This document shows positions 34,511 to 43,129 of a stretch of 64,000 bases of DNA, one piece after another. Location of the stretch: assembly GCF_023169885.1 (NCBI RefSeq), contig NZ_AP025516.1, positions 4,071,501-4,135,500 on the forward strand, read 5' to 3'. Positions within the stretch are counted from its first letter, which is position 1; each line of letters opens with the position of its first letter. Made by a program: the position numbers and the translations under genes. Source of the DNA: Desulfofustis limnaeus (GTDB lineage: Bacteria > Desulfobacterota > Desulfobulbia > Desulfobulbales > Desulfocapsaceae). The notes beneath the pieces were generated by a model. It did not search any database, was not told the DNA's origin, and saw only the letters and a list, made by a program, of their open reading frames with translations.

Positions 34511-35824
34511 CTATGGACTCTGCTTTTTTTCCCTCATGATGGTGAGGATGGTCCGATCAGCAGCCGCCATTCCCTCATGGCTCAATTTCCCGAGGTTTCT
34601 GACGGTCTGTTCGGGGGAATGGCCGATGATTCCGTCCGTGTCCTTGACGTTGACTCCTTGCAGTGAAAAAAGCGCTGCCTGGACGGCGGCTCCGGCGGCT
34701 GTGTTGAGCTTCAGGGCGCAACCGGCCTTGGCCCCGTCGCAGATGACCCCGGCCAGGTCTTCCATGATGTTCTTGATCGCTCCGGCCATATGATCGACGT
34801 TACCGCCGACAAGATAGGTTATTCCCGCGGTCGCGCCGGCCCCGGCGGCAACAGAACAGCCGCAGACGGCGGACAGGCGACCGGTGTGAGCCTTGACGTA
34901 GGCGGTGATGATGTGACTCAGGCCGATGGCTCGCAGTACCGTTTCCTCGTCATGATCGACAAAGTCCTTGATGGCCCAGATTGGCAGAATGGCAGTCAGA
35001 CCGTGGTTGCCGCTACCGGCTGAACTCATGGCCGGCAGATTGACCCCGCTCATTCGGGCGTCGGCCGCCGCCGAGGTGAGGATTCGTGCCGAGGTGGCCA
35101 TGTCCCGGACCAGCAGTTTCTGCTTGAGCAACCGATCGATTGCTTTGCCGATGCCCAGGCCGCTGCCGTACTTGAGGCCGTGCTCGGCGAGCCGGACGTT
35201 GAACTCGACCCCCTTTTTGAGAAACTGGAGATCATCTTCGTCGAGTTGGTCGATCATCTCGTAGATTTCGGCCAGGCTCAGGTTCATCAACCATTCTTCC
35301 ATCAACGCCAGGGCCGATTTGCCGCTCTGGTCGGCGGCCGGGCTAAGCAGAGGTGAGTCGGTGATGGTGACGCCATTGAGGGAGAGGGCAACAATCTGAT
35401 TGTGTAGCTCTCTGATTTCCGCCTCCGCCTGGTTGTCGCCACTGATTACCGTGACCCGGATGTGGAGGCCGCTGTCGTCGAACAGATGGATGGTGACCTG
35501 GTTGTGGGCCAGTAATTCTCGTGCCTTGGCCAGCGCTTTCTGGTCAAGCGAATTGAGCACTTCCAGTCCCAGGGTCGGATCGCCGCCGCAAGCTCCGACC
35601 GCTGCCGCGGCGTCGAGCCCGTTGAGGTTGCCGGTACCTGGGATGGTGACGGCGGTCCCGTTTTTATAAATATTCGGGTCAACCCAGACGTCTATGGCGT
35701 CCACCATGCGCCCGGGGAGCAGCGATGCGGCACTTGCCGCTGCAAGGGCGACGGCGACCGGCTCGGTACAGCCAAGTGCTGGCATCACTTCCAGATGGAG
35801 AATGTCTTTGACGGTGAAATGCAT
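34511..35824 (-). CDS. cyuA: L-cysteine desulfidase / CyuA-type (UPF0597) enzyme
   Basis: A 437-residue protein of the YhaM/CyuA family, which degrades L-cysteine to H2S, pyruvate and ammonia. The N-terminal LGCTEPVAVALAAA carries the proposed catalytic Cys (residue 19). Iron-sulfur ligand positions of the archaeal homologue are matched by Cys in AVCGCSVAAGAGAT near 320 and the CDGAKAGC pair (spaced seven) near 365. GSGNHGLTAILPI near 268 is also characteristic. It lies 30 bases after ridA and belongs to a regulator-ridA-cyuA operon. The family resembles L-serine dehydratase alpha chains, so serine could be a secondary substrate. Confidence 0.9.
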   Translation of the reverse strand: MHFTVKDILHLEVMPALGCTEPVAVALAAASAASLLPGRMVDAIDVWVDPNIYKNGTAVTIPGTGNLNGLDAAAAVGACGGDPTLGLEVLNSLDQKALAKARELLAHNQVTIHLFDDSGLHIRVTVISGDNQAEAEIRELHNQIVALSLNGVTITDSPLLSPAADQSGKSALALMEEWLMNLSLAEIYEMIDQLDEDDLQFLKKGVEFNVRLAEHGLKYGSGLGIGKAIDRLLKQKLLVRDMATSARILTSAAADARMSGVNLPAMSSAGSGNHGLTAILPIWAIKDFVDHDEETVLRAIGLSHIITAYVKAHTGRLSAVCGCSVAAGAGATAGITYLVGGNVDHMAGAIKNIMEDLAGVICDGAKAGCALKLNTAAGAAVQAALFSLQGVNVKDTDGIIGHSPEQTVRNLGKLSHEGMAAADRTILTIMREKKQSP

Positions 35825-35854
35825 GTTATTATCGGCCTTGTTCGGAAAGGTGGA

Positions 35855-36238
35855 TCAGTTGAGCACCGCCACAGCTTCGATCTCCACCGGTGAGCCAAGA
35901 GGCAAGGCTGCCACTTGGACGGTCGAGCGTGCCGGTGGAGGTCCGCTGAAGAAAGTGGCGTAGGCCTGGTTGACCTGCGCAAAGGAGTTGAGGTCGGTAA
36001 GAAAGATGGTCGTTTTTACCAGATCGTCGAGGCGACCGCCGGCAGCCTCGACCACGCTCTTGAGGTTGACCATGATCCGTTTGGTTTGTTCTTCGATCGA
36101 GCCGTTCAGCAGTGTCCCACTTTCCGGATCGATTGGCAATTGTCCGGAGATGAAGAGCAAGGAACCCGCCTTGATGGCTTGCGAATAGGGGCCAATAGCT
36201 CTGGGAGCCGAATCGGTGGTAATTGCCTGGTTGGCCAT
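35855..36238 (-). CDS. ridA: RidA-family 2-iminopropanoate/2-aminoacrylate deaminase
   Basis: A 127-residue YjgF/RidA protein. APRAIGPYSQAIKAG (near residue 12), LLFISGQLPIDPESG, the NLKSVVEAAG segment and the substrate-binding Arg in PPPARSTVQVAALPLGSPVEIEAVAV are all present. It hydrolyses reactive enamine/imine intermediates to keto acids. The ATG at 36238 follows AAGGAGATG in the end of the regulator gene, four bases downstream of its stop. Cysteine desulfidase releases 2-aminoacrylate, so its place next to cyuA makes biochemical sense. Confidence 0.95.
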   Translation of the reverse strand: MANQAITTDSAPRAIGPYSQAIKAGSLLFISGQLPIDPESGTLLNGSIEEQTKRIMVNLKSVVEAAGGRLDDLVKTTIFLTDLNSFAQVNQAYATFFSGPPPARSTVQVAALPLGSPVEIEAVAVLN

Positions 36239-36242
36239 GTGT

Positions 36243-36947
36243 TCATCTCCTTGTCGTGATGGTTTGGTTGATTGTAAGGTTGTTGATTTTTTTAAGATAA
36301 TTGTAGACGGTGTATTTGGAAACACCGAGCAAGCCGGCGATACGCTCGACGGCGCCCTTGAATTGTAATACCCCTGAATCCTTGAGCAGAGCGACGAGTT
36401 TGCGTCTTTCCTCACTACGCATGGTAGTCGGGTGTTTGCCTATGGTTGCGACCGCTTGATCAAACAGGTCTGCGATGGATTTTTCGGCCGAGAGGGCGGT
36501 TGGCACCTTTTCGTTGTCGGTTTGTCTGTGCTGTTGGTGGGCGAGAAACGGTTCTATGGCCTGGCGGGCATTGAACAGATCGGTCGCGTCAAACTGGAGA
36601 CAGAAAGCAAACGCTGGTTGTTCATTTTCGTCCTTGACGAGAATGCTGGTAGTTTTGACGGTTCGACTCTTGAGCGGTTGTTCCGGGTCGACTGGCGGAG
36701 GCTCATGCTGTGCGGATGCTGGAGCGACTTTTAAAACTCTGGACAAGGAAGCCGTGGTCCGCCATTGATCGTATCCCGTTCTGGATACCGGTCCGATTCG
36801 GTACCGTTCGGGACACTGCTCGTCGCGCAGGTCGTAAATGACAACTCCGCAATACCTTCCGAAAAAATCGACCAGAACGTCTGCCAGTTGGACGAGGTGC
36901 TGCGGCACGTGTGCCGACGGAGATAGGAGCGGATAGTGTTTGTGCAT
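36243..36947 (-). CDS. YheO/DauR-type PAS-HTH transcriptional regulator
   Basis: About 234 residues: an N-terminal YheO-like PAS domain (HLVQLADVLVDFFGRYCGVVIYDL to FCLQFDATDLFN) and a C-terminal helix-turn-helix (AVERIAGLLGVSKYTVYNYLKKIN). CyuR and DauR belong to this family and sense cysteine or D-amino acids. As first gene of the operon it probably controls ridA and cyuA in response to cysteine, by analogy with E. coli CyuR. The ATG at 36947 coincides with the transcription start predicted from the promoter at 36954-36981, so the message may be leaderless. Confidence 0.87.
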   Translation of the reverse strand: MHKHYPLLSPSAHVPQHLVQLADVLVDFFGRYCGVVIYDLRDEQCPERYRIGPVSRTGYDQWRTTASLSRVLKVAPASAQHEPPPVDPEQPLKSRTVKTTSILVKDENEQPAFAFCLQFDATDLFNARQAIEPFLAHQQHRQTDNEKVPTALSAEKSIADLFDQAVATIGKHPTTMRSEERRKLVALLKDSGVLQFKGAVERIAGLLGVSKYTVYNYLKKINNLTINQTITTRR

Positions 36948-36953
36948 ATGCCC

Positions 36954-36981
36954 ATTATAGGGCCGTTCCACGCCGAGTCAA
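36954..36981 (-). promoter_or_regulatory. Sigma-70 promoter of the regulator-ridA-cyuA operon
   Basis: On the minus strand TTGACT (36981-36976) and TATAAT (36959-36954) are 16 bases apart. Both boxes are near perfect. The expected start point, six or seven bases downstream, falls on the regulator ATG. Confidence 0.65.
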
Positions 36982-37099
36982 TACCATTTGTGGAAGCTTT
37001 GCAAAAAAAGTGCAAGTTCGGCGTGGATCAACCGAGCCTTGTGGTGTAGGGACAGGTTGTCATCATCCCTGGCTCTTCTGGCCGATGGCCGGGGGGCGA

Positions 37100-37888
37100 T
37101 TACTCGACTTGGCCAAACGGTTTGATCGATTGTCTACGAGTTTGGGCGTGCTCGATATGATCGGCGAAAATCTCTGCTATACCGGGCAAAACAGCGATAC
37201 CGTGGTGGCAAATCGACAACTCAAGCCCCCGCTGTCGGATGCGGCTTGCCCATGAAGACGAAGATTCCCCTGCGATATCACGAGCAAAGTGAGTGCCGGT
37301 GGCCATGAGCAAGGGCACAACCAGCACTTCTTGATAGCCGGCGGCGACTATCTCGTCAATCACCCCCGATGAGTCCGGATAGTGGTTAAAAACCGCCAGG
37401 AAGATGTGAGACCTGACGTGTTTTTGGAGAGTGGCGGCAAATACCGGCAGGGTCGTCCAGCTGGGGTGATTGGTGCCATGGCCAATCAGCAATACCGCTT
37501 GCGAGCCGGTTGGCGGTACGATCGGCAGAAGACTGCAGGCGACCCGATGATGGTCTTCGGGGTGACAGAGCAGCGGCATACCGATGGCGATGTCGGTGGC
37601 GCATCGGAAAACCTCGTCCATCAGCTGGTGGAACTCGATGCCAGGTGTCAGATGCAGGGACTGCACGACGATACGGTCTCCAGGCGTGGTTGCGTTGCTC
37701 ACGATATCCTTGAGAGACCTTTTGTTTGCAGAACCGTGGTGATTGGCCCTGCGGCTGGAGGCTGGAGAGGAGTAATACCAGTGTCGCTGGGCGTGGGGAA
37801 AGCGTTCGGCCACCGCTTCGTCGATTCGACGGTAGGCAGGCTCCGCCGTTTCTCGGACGCCGAAGGCCGCAAGGATAATATGGAGCAT
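37100..37888 (-). CDS. cbiK: Sirohydrochlorin cobaltochelatase, CbiK type
   Basis: A 262-residue class II chelatase that inserts Co2+ (or Fe2+) into sirohydrochlorin in the anaerobic cobalamin or sirohaem pathway. ILAAFGVRETAEPAYRRID near the start, VQSLHLTPGIEFHQL near 95 and the metal-binding LLIGHGTNHPSW near 150 with later His residues fit CbiK. The ATG at 37888 has AGGAGA seven bases upstream. No signal peptide is present, so it is the cytoplasmic type; Desulfovibrio has both cytoplasmic and periplasmic forms. It is a single gene here, away from other cobalamin genes, and hemC (a shared upstream step) lies a few genes away. Confidence 0.88.
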   Translation of the reverse strand: MLHIILAAFGVRETAEPAYRRIDEAVAERFPHAQRHWYYSSPASSRRANHHGSANKRSLKDIVSNATTPGDRIVVQSLHLTPGIEFHQLMDEVFRCATDIAIGMPLLCHPEDHHRVACSLLPIVPPTGSQAVLLIGHGTNHPSWTTLPVFAATLQKHVRSHIFLAVFNHYPDSSGVIDEIVAAGYQEVLVVPLLMATGTHFARDIAGESSSSWASRIRQRGLELSICHHGIAVLPGIAEIFADHIEHAQTRRQSIKPFGQVE

Positions 37889-38207
37889 GCATATTCTCCT
37901 GAAGCATGGAACAATTGACGCTGCCAAGAGCGTCGGAGCGAACAAGCGTACCCGGTTCGTTCCTTCCTGTCACAAAAAAACAGCCTGTCATGCCCTTGCG
38001 CTCCTTCTCGCGACTTCGAAGAATAGGCAAATTTGTTGCTACAGCGTGAGAGTTTCCCCTTGACAAAGAAACGGCACAGCGATAGAAGGAAAATATTAAA
38101 TAAAATAATTAAATTTTATATTGTTGTGTATCAAGGCGTGGCGTCGGATACGGTTGCGGCGATCCGTCCACGTTTGGTTCATAAAACATCAGTGCAGGAG
38201 GAGCGGC
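37889..38207. promoter_or_regulatory. Divergent intergenic region between cbiK and the porin gene
   Basis: About 320 bases separating divergent genes. For the porin, TTGACA at 38060-38065 and TAGAAG at 38083-38088 are 17 bases apart, and the following 60 bases are AT-rich. No cobalamin riboswitch (B12 box) was recognised upstream of cbiK. Confidence 0.4.
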
Positions 38208-39731
38208 ATGATCAAAAAAATGTCAATTGTGGCGATGCTGGGGATGATGGCGTTTCCGTTGAACACGATGGCGGGCGCTACCGTAAACGTGGAAGAATTG
38301 GAACGTAAAATTATGGAGTTGAGCCGGCAACTCGAGGAACTCAAGGCGCAGGTAAGTCAGCAGGAGCAAGCCGGAAAGGCGGCAAGCGAGCAGATTGCCG
38401 AACTATCCGATACGGTGGGCGACATGGACAGCCGCTCGGAAGAGTGGGACTTGGCGTCCCGGTTCAAGCTCAGCGGCGATTTCCGCTCCCGCTACGATTT
38501 TTATAACGCCGAGACGGTTTTTGGCCGCACGCTGGAGAACGATTCGCTGTTTACCAACCGTCTTCGTCTTAATCTGCAGGTGTTGGCCACCGAGGATGTT
38601 GAGTTTAAAGGTCGCCTGGCCATGTATAAGACATGGGGAATGCAATCCGCTTTTGCCGATGAGTCCGGCGCTCTATGGCCGGTGTTCGACGGTAATGTCA
38701 GCCGTTCTCCGGTTGGCGACAGTGCCCTTTACGTGGATCGCGCCTACATCAATTGGAATAATGTGGGAGACCTGCCGGTGTGGATCTCAGTGGGCCGCCG
38801 ACCGACCACCGACGGAGTCCCGGCACAGATCAGAATGGGCGTAGATGAGCGACTGGCTACCCCGGTGGCGTTCATGGATTGGCCGTTTGACGGGTTTGTG
38901 CTTGGTTACGGCTACTATTGGGGCAACGAAAGTCTGGGTACCGGCAAGATCCGCTTCTGCTATGGCCGGGGATTCGAGGACGGACTGCGGGAAGACAGCG
39001 TCATCAATGATGTCGATTTCGCCGGTTTCAACTGGGATGTGTTCGATAGCGGCGAACGATTGCTCAACCTCCAGTCCTTCATGGCCTTTAATGTGTTCAA
39101 CTACCCCAACTTCCAGGATCCGATCATTGATGCCAACTTTGGTACTCTGTCGGGTATGGGAGATCGAAAGACGCTGGGCAATATCCTGCATACCGATATG
39201 GTCTACCAGGCCCAGACCGGTAGCTGGAACTATTTCGTTGCCGGCGGTTGGTCGCAGACGCGCCCGAACGAGAATGGCATGTTCAACGATTTTGCCGCTA
39301 TGGCTGCGGGCCTGAGTGGCCCGGAAACCGATGAAAACAACGGTTATGCGATATACGCCGGCCTGCGCTACGATTTCGCCGACCCTGGCCTGAAGGTGGG
39401 GGCCGAGTATAATTACGGCTCTGAGTACTGGTTGGCCATGACCCCTGGCCACGATGATCTCTACCAGTCCAAGCTGGCTACTCGCGGACAGGTCTTTGAA
39501 GTCTACACCATCTACGATATTCCGGCCGGTGAGGCGATTTCGCGCTATGGCAAGGCCTTTATCCGGCTCGGCTATCAGCATTATCAGTATGACTATTCCG
39601 GTTCCGGTGATTGGAATATGAAGCCCTATGACCTCGACAACGCCGGGGATCGGATGATGCTCCAGATGATGGGGTTGGATCCGGTGGAAAGTGCGGATCA
39701 GGTCTATGTGACATTGGAAGCGCACTTCTGA
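38208..39731 (+). CDS. DUF3373-type outer-membrane porin with N-terminal coiled coil
   Basis: A 507-residue exported protein. A signal peptide (MIKKMSIVAMLGMMAFPLNTMA) is followed by a coiled coil of about 60 residues (VEELERKIMELSRQLEELKAQ), then a beta-rich, aromatic and glycine-rich barrel part with alternating patterns (LSGDFRSRYDFYNAE, RVDRAYINW-like strands) and a terminal strand ending VYVTLEAHF with C-terminal Phe, the usual outer-membrane insertion signal. The coiled coil is typical of porins that anchor to peptidoglycan by trimerisation. AGGAGGAGCGG precedes the ATG. Substrate specificity is unknown. Confidence 0.85.
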   Translation: MIKKMSIVAMLGMMAFPLNTMAGATVNVEELERKIMELSRQLEELKAQVSQQEQAGKAASEQIAELSDTVGDMDSRSEEWDLASRFKLSGDFRSRYDFYNAETVFGRTLENDSLFTNRLRLNLQVLATEDVEFKGRLAMYKTWGMQSAFADESGALWPVFDGNVSRSPVGDSALYVDRAYINWNNVGDLPVWISVGRRPTTDGVPAQIRMGVDERLATPVAFMDWPFDGFVLGYGYYWGNESLGTGKIRFCYGRGFEDGLREDSVINDVDFAGFNWDVFDSGERLLNLQSFMAFNVFNYPNFQDPIIDANFGTLSGMGDRKTLGNILHTDMVYQAQTGSWNYFVAGGWSQTRPNENGMFNDFAAMAAGLSGPETDENNGYAIYAGLRYDFADPGLKVGAEYNYGSEYWLAMTPGHDDLYQSKLATRGQVFEVYTIYDIPAGEAISRYGKAFIRLGYQHYQYDYSGSGDWNMKPYDLDNAGDRMMLQMMGLDPVESADQVYVTLEAHF

Positions 39732-39756
39732 TTTCTTAGCCGTGCGCTTACGCCAG

Positions 39757-39791
39757 AGGGAGAAGGTCCACTGCGGGTCTTCTCCCTTTTT
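39757..39791 (+). terminator. Rho-independent terminator after the porin gene
   Basis: AGGGAGAAG (39757-39765) pairs with CTTCTCCCT (39779-39787) and is followed by a run of T residues, 26 bases after the porin stop. Confidence 0.8.
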
Positions 39792-39814
39792 CATGGAACC
39801 GATGGCAGCGATGG

Positions 39815-40606
39815 TTGACAGGTTATGTCTGCTTTTGCTTAAAGGAGACGATTGACGAGATAGCCACAATAGCAGCCAAGAGAGCAAGAAAGGTGCGGTA
39901 TCGTTTTTATACGAGGGAAGGCGGCGTCAGTGACGGGGTTTATGCCAGTTTCAACGTGAGCTATGGCGTCGGCGACGATCCCCTGAAGGTGACTGAGAAT
40001 CGCCGTCGGGTGAAAGAGGACTTCGGTGCTTGTCGAATGGTCAGCGCCCGCCAAGTTCATGGCGACCGGATTTATCTGGATCGAGGGGGAGAGACCGCGG
40101 ATGTGGAGGTGGACGGTTATGATGCGCTGATCACTGCCACCCCGGGGACTGTCCTGCTGGTGCAACAGGCGGATTGTCAGGGGGTGTTGCTCCATGATCC
40201 GCTCCGTCGCGTTGTCGCGGCCGTTCACTGTGGCTGGCGTGGCAGTGTCGCCGGCATTATCGGTAAAACGATCGCTGTTCTGGAACGAGAGTTTCACGTT
40301 ACCACAGCGGAGCTTGAAGCCTTTATCGGACCGTCTCTGGGGCCATGCTGCGCCGAGTTCGTCAACCATGCTCGTGAGTTGCCGTCATCATTTCGGCTCT
40401 TTCAGGTAACTCAGAACCACTTCGATTTCTGGCAGATCTCTGCACAGCAATTGAGAGAAGCAGGTGTCCCAAAGGACAATATCAGGATCGATGGGGTCTG
40501 TACCTGCTGTCAACCTGATTACTTCTCTTATCGACGCGCCTGTAGAAACGGCAACGGCGTTACCGGTCGGCACGGTACGGCTATCTGCCTGGGTTATCCG
40601 CACTGA
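39815..40606 (+). CDS. pgeF: Peptidoglycan editing factor PgeF (YfiH/DUF152, multicopper-oxidase-like)
   Basis: About 263 residues from a TTG at 39815; a GTG at 39892 is an alternative start that removes 26 residues with no family match. The metal-site residues of the family are seen as His in QVHGDR (near 81), Cys in QQADCQGVLL (near 120) and His in AAVHCGWRGSV (near 138). TREGGVSDGVYASFNVSYGVGDDP marks the N-terminus of the domain, and DGVCTCC and SYRRACRNGNGVTGR close it. YfiH removes mis-incorporated amino acids from muropeptides in E. coli; laccase activity has been reported for relatives. Confidence 0.88.
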   Translation: MTGYVCFCLKETIDEIATIAAKRARKVRYRFYTREGGVSDGVYASFNVSYGVGDDPLKVTENRRRVKEDFGACRMVSARQVHGDRIYLDRGGETADVEVDGYDALITATPGTVLLVQQADCQGVLLHDPLRRVVAAVHCGWRGSVAGIIGKTIAVLEREFHVTTAELEAFIGPSLGPCCAEFVNHARELPSSFRLFQVTQNHFDFWQISAQQLREAGVPKDNIRIDGVCTCCQPDYFSYRRACRNGNGVTGRHGTAICLGYPH

Positions 40607-40783
40607 GCTGAAAACCGTCTTGGCCGATGAGCGTCGCGGAGGGTTTTCTTTGTCAATTCGATCCTCTCTATCCACGGTTCAAAGACCCGGCAATACCGGT
40701 CTTGCGATCTCTTACATTTCCGACCGAGGTATGGTAGAGTGCCCCACTCATTGACCATATGTAGCGTGTAACGAGGCCTTTTT

Positions 40784-41719
40784 ATGACCACGATCACCAT
40801 CGGTACAAGAAAAAGTAAACTTGCTCTCTGGCAGGCCGAGTCAGTGGCGCGTGTGCTTGAGGCTAACGGCGCCAAAACAGTTATTGCCGCCTTTGAAACG
40901 CGGGGAGATAAAATCCTTGATCGTTCCATCGCCAAAATCGGGAGCAAGGGTGTTTTCACCGAAGAGCTCGAGGAGCAGCTCGCCAATGGCACGACCGACA
41001 TCGCTGTACATAGCGCCAAGGATATGCAATCAACTTTGCCGGAAGGCTTTGAACTAATTGCATTTACCGATCGGGAGGAGAGTCACGATGTGTTGTTGAG
41101 TCATCGGCAATCGATCGATCTCAACGATATATCGCGTCCCTTGACCATCGGCACCTCGTCGGTTCGGCGGGTCGCTTTGCTACAGCATTACCATCCGCAC
41201 CTCAAGACGGTACCGATGCGAGGGAACCTCCAGACGCGGTTGAGGAAACTCCGCGAAGGGGCGTGTGACGCCCTGATGCTCGCCTATGCGGGGGTGGTGC
41301 GCATGGGCTATCAGGACATGATCGTTCACTCCTTCTCGATTGACCAGTTTATTCCGCCAGTCGGTCAGGGCTGTATTGCTATCGAAGCGGCAACCATACT
41401 CTCTGAGGAAAAGCGGAAATTGATCCGTTCCTGTTTGAATAATCCGCAAAGCGAACTGGTGCTGCGTGCCGAACGGGCTTATTTGAAAACGTTGGAAGGT
41501 GGCTGCAGTATTCCCGCCTTCGGCCATGCCCGCCTCGTCGATCAGGTGATTTATCTGACCGGGGGGCTCTCCAGCTTGGATGGCAGTTGGCTTCTCTTTA
41601 AGACCATGAGCGGGTCAACAGATGATCCCGAGGCCCTCGGCTCGGCCCTGGGGACCTATGTTCTGACCACTGGTGGACGAGCCGTCCTGGAGGCCATCCG
41701 TGCCGACCAGTCCGAGTAA
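40784..41719 (+). CDS. hemC: Porphobilinogen deaminase (hydroxymethylbilane synthase)
   Basis: A 311-residue enzyme that links four porphobilinogens into hydroxymethylbilane for haem, sirohaem and cobalamin. TIGTRKSKLALWQA at the start, VHSAKDMQSTLPEG near 80 (catalytic Asp is in this region), IGTSSVRRVALL near 125 and the Cys that holds the dipyrromethane cofactor in EGGCSIPAFG near 240. Length is normal. The gene stands alone. Confidence 0.96.
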   Translation: MTTITIGTRKSKLALWQAESVARVLEANGAKTVIAAFETRGDKILDRSIAKIGSKGVFTEELEEQLANGTTDIAVHSAKDMQSTLPEGFELIAFTDREESHDVLLSHRQSIDLNDISRPLTIGTSSVRRVALLQHYHPHLKTVPMRGNLQTRLRKLREGACDALMLAYAGVVRMGYQDMIVHSFSIDQFIPPVGQGCIAIEAATILSEEKRKLIRSCLNNPQSELVLRAERAYLKTLEGGCSIPAFGHARLVDQVIYLTGGLSSLDGSWLLFKTMSGSTDDPEALGSALGTYVLTTGGRAVLEAIRADQSE

Positions 41720-41899
41720 ACGGTCGACGAAAGCGAAGCTTCGGACAAACGCATGTAACCTTGTCACCTTGCGGTCATGCCTAGTCGAGAGGAAGGGGAG
41801 AAGGAGCAGCGCAGATGAGGTTGGTTCGTGATCCGGGATGCGCTACCTGATCTATACAACGCAATTTGTCTTTTCCGCTAGTAGTTAGTTCGCAAAATA

Positions 41900-43111
41900 A
41901 CGTTACGCTTAAGCGGTGGTAATTTCTTCCATTTTATACCGCCACCGGAAGACCACGGGGTCCTTGTTGATTTCCTCGATCCCCTGGTAAATACGCTCCA
42001 CGAGTTCTTGCTTTGAATCAACGCGGATATGGCGGAGAAAGGATCGGGCAATCTTGCTGAAAAACGATTCGATCAGGTTGAGCCAGGAGCCATGTTTCGG
42101 TGTGAAAACAAAATGAAACCGGTTCGGTCGTGACTGAAGATATCGTTGCGTTTCTTTTGACACATGAGCAGAATGGTTATCCAAAACAATCCTGATTACC
42201 CAGTCTTCCGGGTACCTGCCATCAATCAGATCAAGAAACTCAACAAACTCGCGACTCCGATGGCGGTCTTTGACCAGTGCATGAACCCTGCCGGTATGGA
42301 GATCAATACCGCCGAGCAAGGAGACGGTGCCCAAGCGTTTGTATTCATAATCACGGCCGATGGTCGAGTGCTTTCCCGGTACCGGTCGGAGTTGGGCAGC
42401 AATATTTTTGATGGCTTGAATGCCCGGTTTCTCGTCGTATGACACGGTGGTTGATTCCCGATTCTGGGTACTGTCAGGAGACTGATTGATCATTTCCACG
42501 TCCTTGTAGACACAGAGGACGTCGATCATTTTCTCCTCAAACTGAGGGTCCCGCTGCTCCAGATAATAGCTGATTTTATGTGGGCGAATGTCTCCTTCGG
42601 TCAGAATATCATGAACCTTGCTCCTGCTCACTTTCTTCAAGCAGTGGTGCCCGCTCCGGTCGGCATGGGTCCTGATATGCGTGACGAGACTGCTGTAGGT
42701 CCAGGTTTCGGCGGCATAGCCACGTTCGGTCGGTCGCTGGCAAGCCAAAGAAATAACCCAGCTCTTCGCCGCGTCATCGATGACACGACTTCTGCCGGAA
42801 CGCTTCATATCGTCAAGCGAGGCCAACGGCCCAAAGGCCAAGGCTTTATCGACGGTTCGATACACCAGCGGGCGGGTGGTGCCCAACGTCTTGGTAATTG
42901 CCGTAATGGTGGTTCCGCTGGCATACATCAGAAGTATCGTGGCTCGCTGAACACGGCTTGCCGGCTCGGTCCGGCTCCGGCTGATTTTGTCGAGTTCTTG
43001 CCGGTCGCTGTCGGCAAGAACCAAATCCGGCTTCTGGTTGCGCATTGCACTCCTCCTTGGTTGATTATAGCCCAAGAAGGAATGTAACACGATGACAAAC
43101 AAATGTAACGT
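41900..43111. mobile_element. Complete IS630-family insertion sequence
   Basis: A 1212-bp element carrying one transposase gene. Ends are inverted: ACGTTACGCTT at the left and ACGTTACATTT as the complement of the right, matching 9 of 11. TA is present on both sides (41898-41899 and 43112-43113), the duplication expected of IS630/Tc1-type transposition. It landed 17 bases beyond the stop of the last gene of the hydrogenase operon and interrupts no gene visible here. Confidence 0.85.
41909..43045 (-). CDS. IS630-family transposase
   Basis: A 378-residue DDE transposase. The N-terminal half has a helix-turn-helix of the homeodomain-like type (GTTITAITKTLGTTRPLVYRTVDKAL); the C-terminal half holds the catalytic triad in VSYDEKPGIQA (Asp), VLDNHSAHVS (Asp) and GSWLNLIESFFS (Glu). 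The ATG at 43045 has AAGGAGG upstream; a longer frame reaching 43102 lacks a ribosome site. The reading frame is intact, so the copy may be active. Confidence 0.92.
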   Translation of the reverse strand: MRNQKPDLVLADSDRQELDKISRSRTEPASRVQRATILLMYASGTTITAITKTLGTTRPLVYRTVDKALAFGPLASLDDMKRSGRSRVIDDAAKSWVISLACQRPTERGYAAETWTYSSLVTHIRTHADRSGHHCLKKVSRSKVHDILTEGDIRPHKISYYLEQRDPQFEEKMIDVLCVYKDVEMINQSPDSTQNRESTTVSYDEKPGIQAIKNIAAQLRPVPGKHSTIGRDYEYKRLGTVSLLGGIDLHTGRVHALVKDRHRSREFVEFLDLIDGRYPEDWVIRIVLDNHSAHVSKETQRYLQSRPNRFHFVFTPKHGSWLNLIESFFSKIARSFLRHIRVDSKQELVERIYQGIEEINKDPVVFRWRYKMEEITTA

Positions 43112-43129
43112 TATATAGAGAACTTTATA

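Noticed and set aside
37889-38060. Possible cobalamin riboswitch before cbiK
   Set aside because: No B12 box or conserved core was found on either strand.
41720-41899. Gene disrupted by the IS630 copy
   Set aside because: Joining the flanks through one TA gives no extended reading frame, and both neighbouring genes end before the insertion.
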